This document shows positions 24,019 through 31,597 of a DNA stretch of 64,000 bases, piece by piece. Position 1 is the first letter of the stretch, and every line of letters begins with the position of its first letter. Under the pieces are notes generated by a model. That model saw only the letters and a program-made list of their open reading frames with translations. It was not told the origin of the DNA and did no database searches. The DNA is taken from NCBI GenBank assembly GCA_963837265.1, contig CAWIMQ010000004.1, forward strand, positions 310,001 through 374,000, in the 5' to 3' direction. The position numbers and the translations under genes were made by a program. The DNA is from DATBLE01 sp963837265. GTDB taxonomy: Bacteria > Actinomycetota > Thermoleophilia > Gaiellales > Gaiellaceae.

Positions 24019-25248
24019 CTAGATGCGGCCGAAGAGGACGCAGCCGTTGTGGCCGCCGAGGCCCATCGCATTCGAGAGGGCCACGTCGACCTGCGCGAGG
24101 CGCGCCTCGTTGGGGACGTAGTCCAGGTCGCATGCCGGGTCGGGGATCTCGTAGTTGGTCGTCGGCGGGAGGACGCCCTCGTGAAGGGCGAGAACGCACA
24201 TCATCGCCTCGATCGCGCCCGCCGCCCCGAAGCAGTGACCCGTCATCGACTTCGTCGACGAGACGGCGAGCTCGTATGCGTGCGCGCCGAACACTTCCCT
24301 GATCGCCCGGGTCTCGGCCTCGTCTCCGAGCGGCGTCGACGTGCCGTGCGCATTCACGTACCCGACCCGCTCGGGCTCGACGCCGGCCCGCTGGAGCGCC
24401 GAGCGCATCATCTCCGCGACCCCGGTCGCCTCCGGCTCGGGGGTTGCGAGGTGGTACGCGTCGTTGGACGCCCCGTAGCCGAGCACCTCGGCGTAGACCG
24501 TCGCGCCGCGAGCCCGGGCGGCCTCGAGCTCCTCGAGCACGAGCACGCACGCCCCCTCCCCCATCACGAACCCCGCGCGGGTCGCGTCGAAGGGGCGCGA
24601 CGCGCGGGGAGGGTGGTCGTTCTCGGCCGCCAGCCCACGCATCGCGCAGAACCCGGCCAGGATGAGCGGGTGGATGCACGCCTCGGTCCCGCCGGCGAGC
24701 ACCGCGTCGGCGTCGCCGCGGCGGACGACCTCGGCGGCCTCGCCGACCGCGGTGGAGCCGGTGGCACAGGCGGACACAGGCGCGTAATTCGGGCCGCGTA
24801 CCCCGAGCGTGATCGCGATCTGACCGCTCGCGGTGTCCACGAGCACGCTCGGGATGAAGTACGGCGAGACACGGTCGGCCCCACGCTCGACCAGCGTCCG
24901 GTGCTGGTCGGCGATCCCGATCACCCCGCCGATCGCCGAGCCGAACAGAACGCCGACCCGCTCGGGCTCGTACGCCCCGTCGAGCGAGGCGTGCGCCGCC
25001 GCCTCCGTGGCGGCCGCCACCCCGAGCAGCACATTTCGGTCGAGGCGCCGCGCGTCCTTGACGCCCAGGATCGCGGCGCCGTCGAAGCCCTTCACCTCGG
25101 CGGCGATCCGCACCGGGAACCCGGTCGCGTCGAAGGCCTGGATGAAGTCGATCCCGCTTTGCCCCGCGAGCGCGGCCTCCCACGTCGAGCGGTGGTCGTT
25201 GCCCAGCGGGGTAACGGCTCCGAGCCCGGTCACGACGACACGCCGCAT
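24019..25248 (-). CDS. fabF: Beta-ketoacyl-ACP synthase II
   Basis: The 409-residue condensing enzyme has the nucleophile Cys161 in SACATGSTAVGEA, the catalytic histidines in NAHGTSTPLGDEAET and TGHCFGAAG, and the conserved lysine in STKSMTGH. The N-terminus MRRVVVTGLGAVTPLGND is canonical and the length fits FabF. It elongates acyl-ACP with malonyl-ACP in fatty acid synthesis. The usual partners (acpP, fabD, fabG) are not adjacent, so this may be a stand-alone or accessory copy. Confidence 0.94.
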   Translation of the reverse strand: MRRVVVTGLGAVTPLGNDHRSTWEAALAGQSGIDFIQAFDATGFPVRIAAEVKGFDGAAILGVKDARRLDRNVLLGVAAATEAAAHASLDGAYEPERVGVLFGSAIGGVIGIADQHRTLVERGADRVSPYFIPSVLVDTASGQIAITLGVRGPNYAPVSACATGSTAVGEAAEVVRRGDADAVLAGGTEACIHPLILAGFCAMRGLAAENDHPPRASRPFDATRAGFVMGEGACVLVLEELEAARARGATVYAEVLGYGASNDAYHLATPEPEATGVAEMMRSALQRAGVEPERVGYVNAHGTSTPLGDEAETRAIREVFGAHAYELAVSSTKSMTGHCFGAAGAIEAMMCVLALHEGVLPPTTNYEIPDPACDLDYVPNEARLAQVDVALSNAMGLGGHNGCVLFGRI

Positions 25249-25360
25249 GGGCGGAGAGCCTAACGACGGTTAAAAAACCGAAGGGCGGGTAACGATCTAT
25301 CGCCCTGGCGGCCCGGCCCGAGTGCCGCCGGATGTGTCAATTCCAGTTGAGGGGGAGACG

Positions 25361-25678
25361 ATGGCGCAAGCTGTTGCAGCCGCGACCGACTATGCCCGGG
25401 CGACCCGGCCGCGGCTCGTGTTCTTCTACTCCCGGGTCTCCGGGAAGTGCCGGCGCGTGGAGGGCTTCGTCGCCCAGGTGCTCCAGCGCCGCGCCAACCA
25501 CGGCACGTTCGCGCTGATCCGAATCGAGGTCGAGGAGCGCCCCGATCTCGTCGAGCGGTTCCGGGTCGAGGACGTGCCCACACTCCTGGTCATCGCCGAC
25601 AAGCGGGTCCGCGGACGCCTGTCGCACCCGAGAGGTTGCCGCGAGATCGAGGAGCTGCTCGGCCCCTGGTTGAACTAG
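25361..25678 (+). CDS. Thioredoxin-like protein with single active-site cysteine
   Basis: The 105-residue product starts at ATG 25361 after GAGGGGGAG. It has the thioredoxin fold pattern: PRLVFFYSRVSGKCRRVEGF in place of the usual WCxxC segment, FALIRIEVEERPDLVERFRVEDVPTLLVI (VPT cis-proline motif), then a C-terminal helix. The first active-site cysteine is replaced by serine (SGKC), leaving one cysteine, so dithiol exchange is unlikely. Monothiol redox, peptide binding or a structural role is possible. It is followed 10 bases later by the DNA ligase gene. Confidence 0.75.
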   Translation: MAQAVAAATDYARATRPRLVFFYSRVSGKCRRVEGFVAQVLQRRANHGTFALIRIEVEERPDLVERFRVEDVPTLLVIADKRVRGRLSHPRGCREIEELLGPWLN

Positions 25679-25688
25679 CGTTCGCCGG

Positions 25689-26687
25689 GTGCCCGGCAAG
25701 GACGTCCCCTTTCCGCCGATGGAAGCCGAGCTCGCGAGGGAGCTCCCGCCCGGCGACTGGCAGTACGAGCCGAAGTGGGACGGCTTCCGCGGCGTGCTGG
25801 AGCGGGGCGGCGGCGAGCTCGCGCTCTGGAGTCGCAACGGCCGGCCGCTGCTCCGGTACTTCCCGGAGCTGCGGCCGCTCGGCGACCACCTTCCGCCCCA
25901 CTCCGCGCTCGACGGCGAGATCGTGATCGACCGCGGCGGCCGCCTCGACTTCGACGCGATGCAGATGCGGCTGCACCCGGCGGAGAGCCGGGTCCGCAAG
26001 CTTTCCGCCGAGATCCCGGCCCGGTTCGTCGCCTTCGACGTCCTGCTCTGGAAACGGAAGGCGTGGCACAGGCGGCCGCTGGAGGAGCGGCGAGCGTTCC
26101 TCGAGACGCTGCCGTTCACGATCTCGCCGGCGACGCGCGACCGGAAGACGGCCGCGGGCTGGCTCGACGCCCTGGACTCGGCCGGCCTCGACGGCGTGAT
26201 CGCCAAGCGGCTCGGGATCCCCTATCTCCCCGGATCGCGCGACGGGGTCGTCAAGGTGAAAGCGCACAGGACGGCGGACTGCGTGGTCGTGGGCGCCCGC
26301 TGGAAGGCGAAGCCGACCGCGCTCGCCACGCTCCTGCTCGGGCTCTACCGCGACGACGGCGGGCTCGACTACGTCGGCTCCTGCGCGGTCGCCGCGAGCC
26401 GGCACGCCGACGTGCTGGCGCGGATCGAGCCGCTCCTCGTGGGCGCGCCCGAGCGCGGCTTCTCCGAGCCGAACCGCTGGGGAGGCGGCGAGCTCGAGGA
26501 GTCGGCGCTCCGGCCGCAGCTCGTGGTCGAGGTTCGTTACGACAAGGTGCAGAGCAACCGCTTCCGCCACGGCACGAAGCTGATCCGCTTCCGCGACGAC
26601 AAGGATCCCAGGGCGTGCACGTGGCGCGAGGTGCGCCCACCGCTCGGCTCGGGCGACCTCACCGTCGCCCGACTCCTGTCCCCATAG
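25689..26687 (+). CDS. ATP-dependent DNA ligase (LigD ligase-domain type)
   Basis: The 332-residue product has the adenylation motif EPKWDGFRG with the catalytic lysine, motif III-like DGEIVI, motif IV DGVIAKR, motif V GVVKVK, and an OB-fold C-terminus (FRHGTKLIRFRDDKDP). This matches the stand-alone or C-terminal ligase domain of bacterial NHEJ LigD. The start is GTG 25689. The matching polymerase domain is a separate gene on the opposite strand at 26847; no nuclease domain or Ku gene is in the window. Confidence 0.9.
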   Translation: MPGKDVPFPPMEAELARELPPGDWQYEPKWDGFRGVLERGGGELALWSRNGRPLLRYFPELRPLGDHLPPHSALDGEIVIDRGGRLDFDAMQMRLHPAESRVRKLSAEIPARFVAFDVLLWKRKAWHRRPLEERRAFLETLPFTISPATRDRKTAAGWLDALDSAGLDGVIAKRLGIPYLPGSRDGVVKVKAHRTADCVVVGARWKAKPTALATLLLGLYRDDGGLDYVGSCAVAASRHADVLARIEPLLVGAPERGFSEPNRWGGGELEESALRPQLVVEVRYDKVQSNRFRHGTKLIRFRDDKDPRACTWREVRPPLGSGDLTVARLLSP

Positions 26688-26710
26688 GACGCGTCCCTGC
26701 GAGCCGAGTT

Positions 26711-26815
26711 CCAGGGACAGTCCCTGGACCACCGCAAACGGACAAGGGGGCGAGCGCGACCCCGCTCCGGTACTCATCCTTCGTTCGTTCGGGACACGGC
26801 CAGGGGACTGTCCCT
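26711..26815. repeat. Pair of GGGACWGTCCC palindromes between convergent ligD-type genes
   Basis: CCAGGGAC-A-GTCCCTGG is a perfect 17-base odd palindrome at 26711-26727. A second, GGGGAC-T-GTCCC, lies at 26803-26814. They flank the middle of the 160-base gap between the two convergent repair genes and may work as two-way terminators or as protein-binding sites. Confidence 0.65.
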
Positions 26816-26846
26816 GGGACCCGGCCAGAGCGGCCGAGAGAGCTCG

Positions 26847-27746
26847 CTACGGCGGCCTCAGGCCGAGGGTCTCGAAGCGCGAGCCGAGGCTGACCTTCCG
26901 GCGCCACATGCCGGCCGTCAGGTCGCCCACCTGCTCGATGCGCTTCCGCATCGTCTGCAGCGTGAACTCGGACGGCTCGCATCGCGGTACCTCCTCCCAG
27001 AGGAGCGGAGCGGACGCGCGCGCATCCGCCGTGGGACGGATCGAGTACGCGGACGCGATCGTCCGGTCGCGCGCGTTCTGGCCGTAGTCGACGAACACGC
27101 CGCGCCGGTCGGCGACCTTCCACGTCGTCGTCGCCACGTCCTGGTCGCCGATCCGGCGTTCGACCTCCTTGGCCAGCGCCTTCGCGAAGTCGCGCACGTG
27201 CGGGAAGCGAAGCTCCGGCCGGATCGGCGCGAGGATGTGCAGGCCCGTCGCCCCCGAGGTCTTGGGGAACGAGATCAGGCCGAGCTCGTCCATCACCTCC
27301 TTGACCACCATCGCGATCTCGCGCACATGCGACCACGGGTTGCCCTCGCTCGGGTCGAGGTCGATCAGGAGGTAGTCGGGCCGCTCGACGTCGTCCACCC
27401 GCGAGTGCCACGTGTGCAGCTCGACGCAGCCGAGGTTCGCGATCCAGGCGAGCCCGGCGGCGTCCGCGACCACCGGGAAGTCCGCCGACCGGCCGCTCGG
27501 GAAGCGGATGTGCACCGTGTCCAGCCAGTCGGGATGCGGCTCCGGAACCCGCTTCTGGTAGAAGAAGAAGCCGTCCACGCCGTCCGGGTAGCGCTTCATC
27601 TGCATCGGCCGCCGGCGCACGTGGTGAAGGACGCAAGGGGCGACGTCGACGTAGTAGGCGATCAGGTCGCCCTTCGTCAGCCCGGGCTCGGGGAAGAACG
27701 TCTTGTCGAGGTTGGTGACCCGGACGTCACGATTGCCGATGCGCAT
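26847..27746 (-). CDS. LigD-type primase-polymerase (NHEJ polymerase domain)
   Basis: The 299-residue product matches the LigD polymerase (PolDom, archaeo-eukaryotic primase fold): VRVTNLDKTFFPEPGLTKGD, VHHVRRRPMQMKRYPDG-like core, the catalytic DxD in LIDLDPSEG, and KTSGATGLHI. It fills gaps and adds nucleotides or ribonucleotides during end joining. The ATG at 27746 (MRIGNRD) fits the family start; using the upstream ATG at 27797 would overlap the divergent groES. The gene is convergent with the ligase at 25689 rather than fused to it. Confidence 0.88.
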   Translation of the reverse strand: MRIGNRDVRVTNLDKTFFPEPGLTKGDLIAYYVDVAPCVLHHVRRRPMQMKRYPDGVDGFFFYQKRVPEPHPDWLDTVHIRFPSGRSADFPVVADAAGLAWIANLGCVELHTWHSRVDDVERPDYLLIDLDPSEGNPWSHVREIAMVVKEVMDELGLISFPKTSGATGLHILAPIRPELRFPHVRDFAKALAKEVERRIGDQDVATTTWKVADRRGVFVDYGQNARDRTIASAYSIRPTADARASAPLLWEEVPRCEPSEFTLQTMRKRIEQVGDLTAGMWRRKVSLGSRFETLGLRPP

Positions 27747-27781
27747 GCCGTGATGTTCTCTCTCCCGGTTACGCTTCATCC

Positions 27782-28069
27782 ATGCTCGAAGAGACACAGC
27801 CAGTGGTGACGCTCGACCCGCTCGACGACTACGTCGTCATCGAGCCGAGCGACGAGGAGGCCGAGACCCGGCACGGGCTGATCATCCCCGCGAGCGCCGA
27901 GGCCGGCTCGCGCACCGGGATCGTGATCGCGGTCGGCACCGAGCCCGGCGGCGTCGAGCCCGGCGAAAAGGTGCTGTTCCCGCGCGAGGCCGGCTTCGAC
28001 GTCCGCCTCGCCGGCACCGCCATGAAGGTGATCCGCCGGGGCGACCTGATCGCCCGCGTCCACGACTGA
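27782..28069 (+). CDS. groES: GroES-type co-chaperonin
   Basis: The 95-residue product has the GroES pattern: PLDDYVVIEPSDEEAETRHGLIIP with the mobile loop, IVIAVGTEPGG, the GEKVLFPREAG segment and a final GDLIARVHD. Length is normal. It would cap a GroEL ring. No groEL gene follows; instead a terminator-like hairpin lies 30 bases downstream. The start is 35 bases from the divergent polymerase gene. Confidence 0.88.
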   Translation: MLEETQPVVTLDPLDDYVVIEPSDEEAETRHGLIIPASAEAGSRTGIVIAVGTEPGGVEPGEKVLFPREAGFDVRLAGTAMKVIRRGDLIARVHD

Positions 28070-28099
28070 CTCCCGGCCGCCTCGGCCCGAAAACGGAAA

Positions 28100-28119
28100 A
28101 CGCCCGCCGAAGCGGGCGT
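28100..28119 (+). terminator. Hairpin after groES
   Basis: ACGCCCGC-CGAA-GCGGGCGT forms an 8-bp GC-rich stem with a stable tetraloop, 31 bases after the groES stop. It is preceded by an A-rich stretch and followed by CTCC rather than a T-run. Confidence 0.7.
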
Positions 28120-28198
28120 CTCCAATGCCGGTGGGGGTATGTGAGGGGAGATCCGGCACGCCCAGCATGCCCCCGAATCGAATTCCGGGCATGCCCAC

Positions 28199-28235
28199 GA
28201 AGGGGGATCTTGCGCATGGCCCGGAAGGGGGATCT
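28199..28235 (+). repeat. Direct repeat GAAGGGGGATCT, 25 bases apart
   Basis: GAAGGGGGATCT occurs at 28199-28210 and 28224-28235, with a weaker version (GAGGGGAGATCC) at 28143. The block lies just upstream of two serine tRNA genes and might be a regulator-binding array. Confidence 0.5.
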
Positions 28236-28277
28236 CCCCGGGCCGCCGAAAGGCCGTTCGCTAGCATGTCCCGTCCC

Positions 28278-28368
28278 GGAGAAGTGGCCGAGTGGCTGAA
28301 GGCGGCGCCCTGCTAAGGCGTTATGTGGGTGAATACCTGCATCGAGGGTTCGAATCCCTCCTTCTCCG
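28278..28368 (+). tRNA. tRNA-Ser(GCU)
   Basis: Acceptor arms GGAGAAG (28278-28284) and CTTCTCC (28361-28367) pair perfectly, with discriminator G at 28368. Anticodon GCT is at 28312-28314. A long variable arm and the T-arm GAGGG-TTCGAAT-CCCTC are present. CCA is not encoded. Confidence 0.95.
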
Positions 28369-28392
28369 CTTCGGCCCCGCGCGGGCCGGCTC

Positions 28393-28481
28393 GGAGGGGT
28401 GGCAGAGCGGTCGAATGCGGCGGTCTCGAAAACCGTTATCCGTCGTTAGGCGGATCGAGGGTTCAAATCCCTCCCCCTCCG
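28393..28481 (+). tRNA. tRNA-Ser(CGA)
   Basis: Acceptor arms GGAGGGG (28393-28399) and CCCCTCC (28474-28480) pair perfectly, with discriminator G at 28481. Anticodon CGA is at 28427-28429. The class II variable arm and T-arm GAGGG-TTCAAAT-CCCTC are present. A palindromic repeat begins seven bases after its end. Confidence 0.95.
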
Positions 28482-28487
28482 TGGGAC

Positions 28488-28563
28488 GTGGGGGAACCCA
28501 GGGTTCCCCCACACGCCCCCTCCTTCCGCTCGCTTCGCTCGCATCGCCTGCTGACGGCGAGCC
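28488..28563. repeat. Dispersed palindromic repeat, copy 1
   Basis: GTGGGGGAACCC-A-GGGTTCCCCCAC (28488-28512) is a perfect 12-bp inverted repeat. It is followed by a conserved tail containing GCCCCCTCCTTCC and CGCTCGCTTCGCTCGC. Related copies lie at 44558, 45031 (right arm only) and 63225. Confidence 0.8.
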
Positions 28564-28682
28564 GATCCGTGCCGCGCCCGCGCAGGTCGGGCGCGGCGGC
28601 GGAGCGGTCAGGCTCGAAGGCCCCGGCAGCCGGCCTTCTGCGCTCTTCCTGCCGATCTCGACTCAGCTCAGGGCTCGGCCGC

Positions 28683-28710
28683 TTGACAGCGGGCGGTCTG
28701 GTTGAAAGGT
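28683..28710 (+). promoter_or_regulatory. Possible -35 element upstream of the giant-protein operon
   Basis: A perfect TTGACA lies at 28683-28688, about 90 bases before the first gene of the operon. The -10 candidate 17-18 bases later (AAGGTT) is poor, so the assignment is tentative. Confidence 0.35.
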
Positions 28711-28775
28711 TGCCGGGCGTCACCTGAACCGGGGGGGTTCATGCACACGACCGAAGTCGAGAGGACGGGTCGCCG

Positions 28776-29222
28776 ATGAGTGACCCGATCCAGCCCTGGC
28801 CGCTCGTCGGGCGAGGCGCGCGGGAGCACCCGGTGCGTACGCTCCAGCACCTGCTGCGGGCGCACGGGCAGAGCATCGCCGTGGACGGCATCTTCGGGCC
28901 GCTGACCGAGGCCGCGGTGAAAGCCGTCCAGCAGAGGGCAGGCGTCACCGCGGACGGCATCGTCGGGCCGGTGACCTGGCCGAAGACGATCGTCCAGGTT
29001 CGGCAGGGGAGCACGGGCGAGGCGGTCCGCGGGGTGCAGGAGGAGTTCCAGTTCCGCAACCTCTCCGGCGATCCGAGCCAGGGAGTGCAGATCGACGGGA
29101 TCTTCGGGCCGCAGACCGACGGCGCCGTGCGCGGGTTCCAGCAGGCGCTCGGGATCGGCGCCGACGGATTCGTCGGACCGCTGACCTGGCGGGCGCTGGT
29201 GAGCGGGATGCTGTCCGGATGA
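28776..29222 (+). CDS. Double peptidoglycan-binding-domain protein
   Basis: The 148-residue product consists almost wholly of two PG_binding_1 modules: VRTLQHLLRAHGQSIAVDGIFG with VTADGIVGPVTW, then VRGVQEEFQFRN with IDGIFGPQTDGAVRGFQQALG and GADGFVGPLTW. There is no signal peptide or membrane span, unlike typical wall-binding proteins. It is the first gene in the co-directional block that ends at 43041, with about 107 bases before the next gene. It could be the wall-binding part of a larger assembly exported by an unknown route, or bind a cytosolic polymer (inference). Confidence 0.8.
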   Translation: MSDPIQPWPLVGRGAREHPVRTLQHLLRAHGQSIAVDGIFGPLTEAAVKAVQQRAGVTADGIVGPVTWPKTIVQVRQGSTGEAVRGVQEEFQFRNLSGDPSQGVQIDGIFGPQTDGAVRGFQQALGIGADGFVGPLTWRALVSGMLSG

Positions 29223-29329
29223 GCGGCCGGCGGGTGCCCACCGGCACGGCTGCGGCGAAGGCGCCGGCGGCGATCGCGCCGCGGGCCCGGCCGGCGACGG
29301 CCTAGACGCCGGGCCGTGTAGGGAGAGTC

Positions 29330-31597
29330 GTGCCGCTCGACTCGATCCCGATCCCGCTGGCCTCGCTGCCCGGCATCGTCGCAGGCCCGGTCGTGCGCCG
29401 CCTGACCCGAACGTCGGTCAGCGTCTGGGTTGCGTGCGTCGCGGCCGACCCGGTCACGCTCACCGTCCGCCGCCACGGCGCGGGCGGTCCGCCGCCGGCC
29501 ACGGCGACGGCACGGCCGGCCCAGGTCGGAGCGAGCCTCTGGACGACCGTGCTGACGGCCGCGGCACCCGGCGGGCAGTTCGAGGCCGGAGAGGTCTACG
29601 AGTACGAGCTGGCCGCTCCGTGGGAAGCCGGCCGCGGCCCGATCGCGTGGAACGAGCTCTCGCTTCCGGGGGCGACGAGGCCCACGTTTCTCGCTCCGCC
29701 GGCCACCGCCGCCGAGCTCGTCCTCTGCCACACCTCTTGCCGCAAGCCGCACGGCGGCGGCCGGGACGGACTGGCGCTCGCGATGCCGGAGCTTCTGAGC
29801 CGGTTCGCGGCCGCGCCCGCGCCGCAGCCGCACCTGCTGGTGATGTCCGGCGACCAGATCTACGCCGACGAGGTCGGTCACGCGCTGATGCCCCGCGTGC
29901 TGCGCGTCTCGCAGGACCTCGTCGGCGTGGACGAGACGGACGTGTTCGGCCCGCCGCCCCCGATCGGAGGGCGCGGGCCGGTCACCCGCGCGCTCGGCTA
30001 CACGGGGGCGACCGCCAACCAGCTGTGGACATACGGGGAGTTCATGGCGATGTACTTGCTGGCGTGGTCGCCGGTGCTGTGGGCGGCGGCGCTGCCGGAG
30101 TTTCCGACCAATCCCCCGTTCGGGCCGCCCGACGTGGATCCCGGAGTGACCAAGGACTCGTGGGACGAGGAGCTCGCGAACCTGGAGCTGTTCCGCGCAG
30201 TCCTCCCCGACGTACGCCGCATCCTGGCGAACCTCCCCTCGCTGATGATCTTCGACGACCACGAGATCAGCGACGACTGGAACATCGACCACCCCTGGGT
30301 GAACGCCGTCTACGGCAACCGGGGCGGGAGGCGCGCGGTCACGAACGGCGTGCTCGCCTACGCTCTCTGCCAGCACTGGGGGAACAAGCCGGACGCGTTC
30401 ACCACAGCCGGATCGGCCGAGCAGCGCGTGCTCGACCTCGTCTCGGCGTCGGTCGGGGCCTCGCCGCCGTCGAGCCCGGCCGACGAGTGCCGCCCGCTCC
30501 TCGGCATTCCCTCCGGCCCGCTGCCCTCCGCGCCGCCCGCGCAGGCGCTGCGCGACCTGAGCGCGCCCGGGGCGATCCGCTACGACCTGACCGTCGGACC
30601 CGACGAGGGCTGGCCGGTGCGCATCGTGCTGCTGGACGAGCGCACCGTTCGCGAGTATCCGCGAGACGACAGCCGCGGGGCGCGCATCTCGCGCGCCGGG
30701 CTGGCCGTGCAGCTTCCCCCGCCGGCGAGCGCGGTGCCGTTGACGATCGTGGTCGCGGCCGCGCCGGTGCTCGGAACCGTGCTGGTCGAGAACGTGATCC
30801 AGCCCCTGTTCGAGCTGGTGGTGCCCGGCGGAGCCCGGTACGTGGACTTCGAGTCGTGGTCGGCCGTTCGCGCGAACCACCAGGACCTCCTCGCCCGCCT
30901 GGCCGCCCGCGATCCCGTCGTCGTGCTGTCGGGTGACGTCCACTACGGCTTCACCACGCGGCTCGCCCGCACCGAAGGCGGGGCGACGACGCGGGTCGCC
31001 CAGCTCACCGCGTCGGCGGCGAAGAACGTGGAGATCAAGAACGCGGCGATCAGCATGTTCAGCGAGTTGATCATGCGCCTCGGTCTCGAGCGCGCACGCG
31101 AGACGTCCGGGTTCGCGTCGCTCTCGACCTCTGACAGGACCCGGCTGCTGTCCGCGCCGCCTGGGGGCACGGCGCTCGCCTGGGACGAGACGGTGGACGT
31201 GCTGCTGGGCCGGATCGCGCGAGAGGGCGCGTCCGCGCCGGCGGCGATTCCCACCCCGGTTGCAGACGCCTACGGGCTGGCGGCGCCCGGGTGGACGTAC
31301 CTGGTCGAGCCCGTCGACGACCCGATGAAGGACTTCGCCGCGCCGGCGGTCGACCCGCCGTGGGACGGATGGGACCCGGCGAAGTCGCTGCGCATGAGCG
31401 CGGCGCTGCAGGAGGCCGACCTCGAGCGCCTCGCACGCGTGTTCGTCGGGCTGCCGCAGCTCGCCGTCGTCTCGTTCGAGGTCGCGGGCCCGTCGCTGAC
31501 CGTTCACCACGAGCTGCGCTGTCCCGTCGGCGACGTCGAGCCCGGCCCGCCCGGGGCCGACCGGCACGTGGTCAGGACCGAGGTGGCCCTCACGTGA
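29330..31597 (+). CDS. PhoD-like metallophosphoesterase without signal peptide
   Basis: The 755-residue product has the alkaline phosphatase D-type metal motifs: SGDQIYADEVG (about residue 173), FDDHEISDDWN, and VVLSGDVHYGF. An N-terminal beta-sandwich (RLTRTSVSVWVAC) precedes the catalytic domain, as in PhoD enzymes. PhoD proteins are normally exported by the Tat system, but no twin-arginine or other signal is present here. It starts at GTG 29330 after GGGAGAG. It overlaps the next gene by GTGA, so it is made together with the giant proteins. It may cleave phosphodiesters such as teichoic acid or lipid head groups. Confidence 0.85.
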   Translation: MPLDSIPIPLASLPGIVAGPVVRRLTRTSVSVWVACVAADPVTLTVRRHGAGGPPPATATARPAQVGASLWTTVLTAAAPGGQFEAGEVYEYELAAPWEAGRGPIAWNELSLPGATRPTFLAPPATAAELVLCHTSCRKPHGGGRDGLALAMPELLSRFAAAPAPQPHLLVMSGDQIYADEVGHALMPRVLRVSQDLVGVDETDVFGPPPPIGGRGPVTRALGYTGATANQLWTYGEFMAMYLLAWSPVLWAAALPEFPTNPPFGPPDVDPGVTKDSWDEELANLELFRAVLPDVRRILANLPSLMIFDDHEISDDWNIDHPWVNAVYGNRGGRRAVTNGVLAYALCQHWGNKPDAFTTAGSAEQRVLDLVSASVGASPPSSPADECRPLLGIPSGPLPSAPPAQALRDLSAPGAIRYDLTVGPDEGWPVRIVLLDERTVREYPRDDSRGARISRAGLAVQLPPPASAVPLTIVVAAAPVLGTVLVENVIQPLFELVVPGGARYVDFESWSAVRANHQDLLARLAARDPVVVLSGDVHYGFTTRLARTEGGATTRVAQLTASAAKNVEIKNAAISMFSELIMRLGLERARETSGFASLSTSDRTRLLSAPPGGTALAWDETVDVLLGRIAREGASAPAAIPTPVADAYGLAAPGWTYLVEPVDDPMKDFAAPAVDPPWDGWDPAKSLRMSAALQEADLERLARVFVGLPQLAVVSFEVAGPSLTVHHELRCPVGDVEPGPPGADRHVVRTEVALT

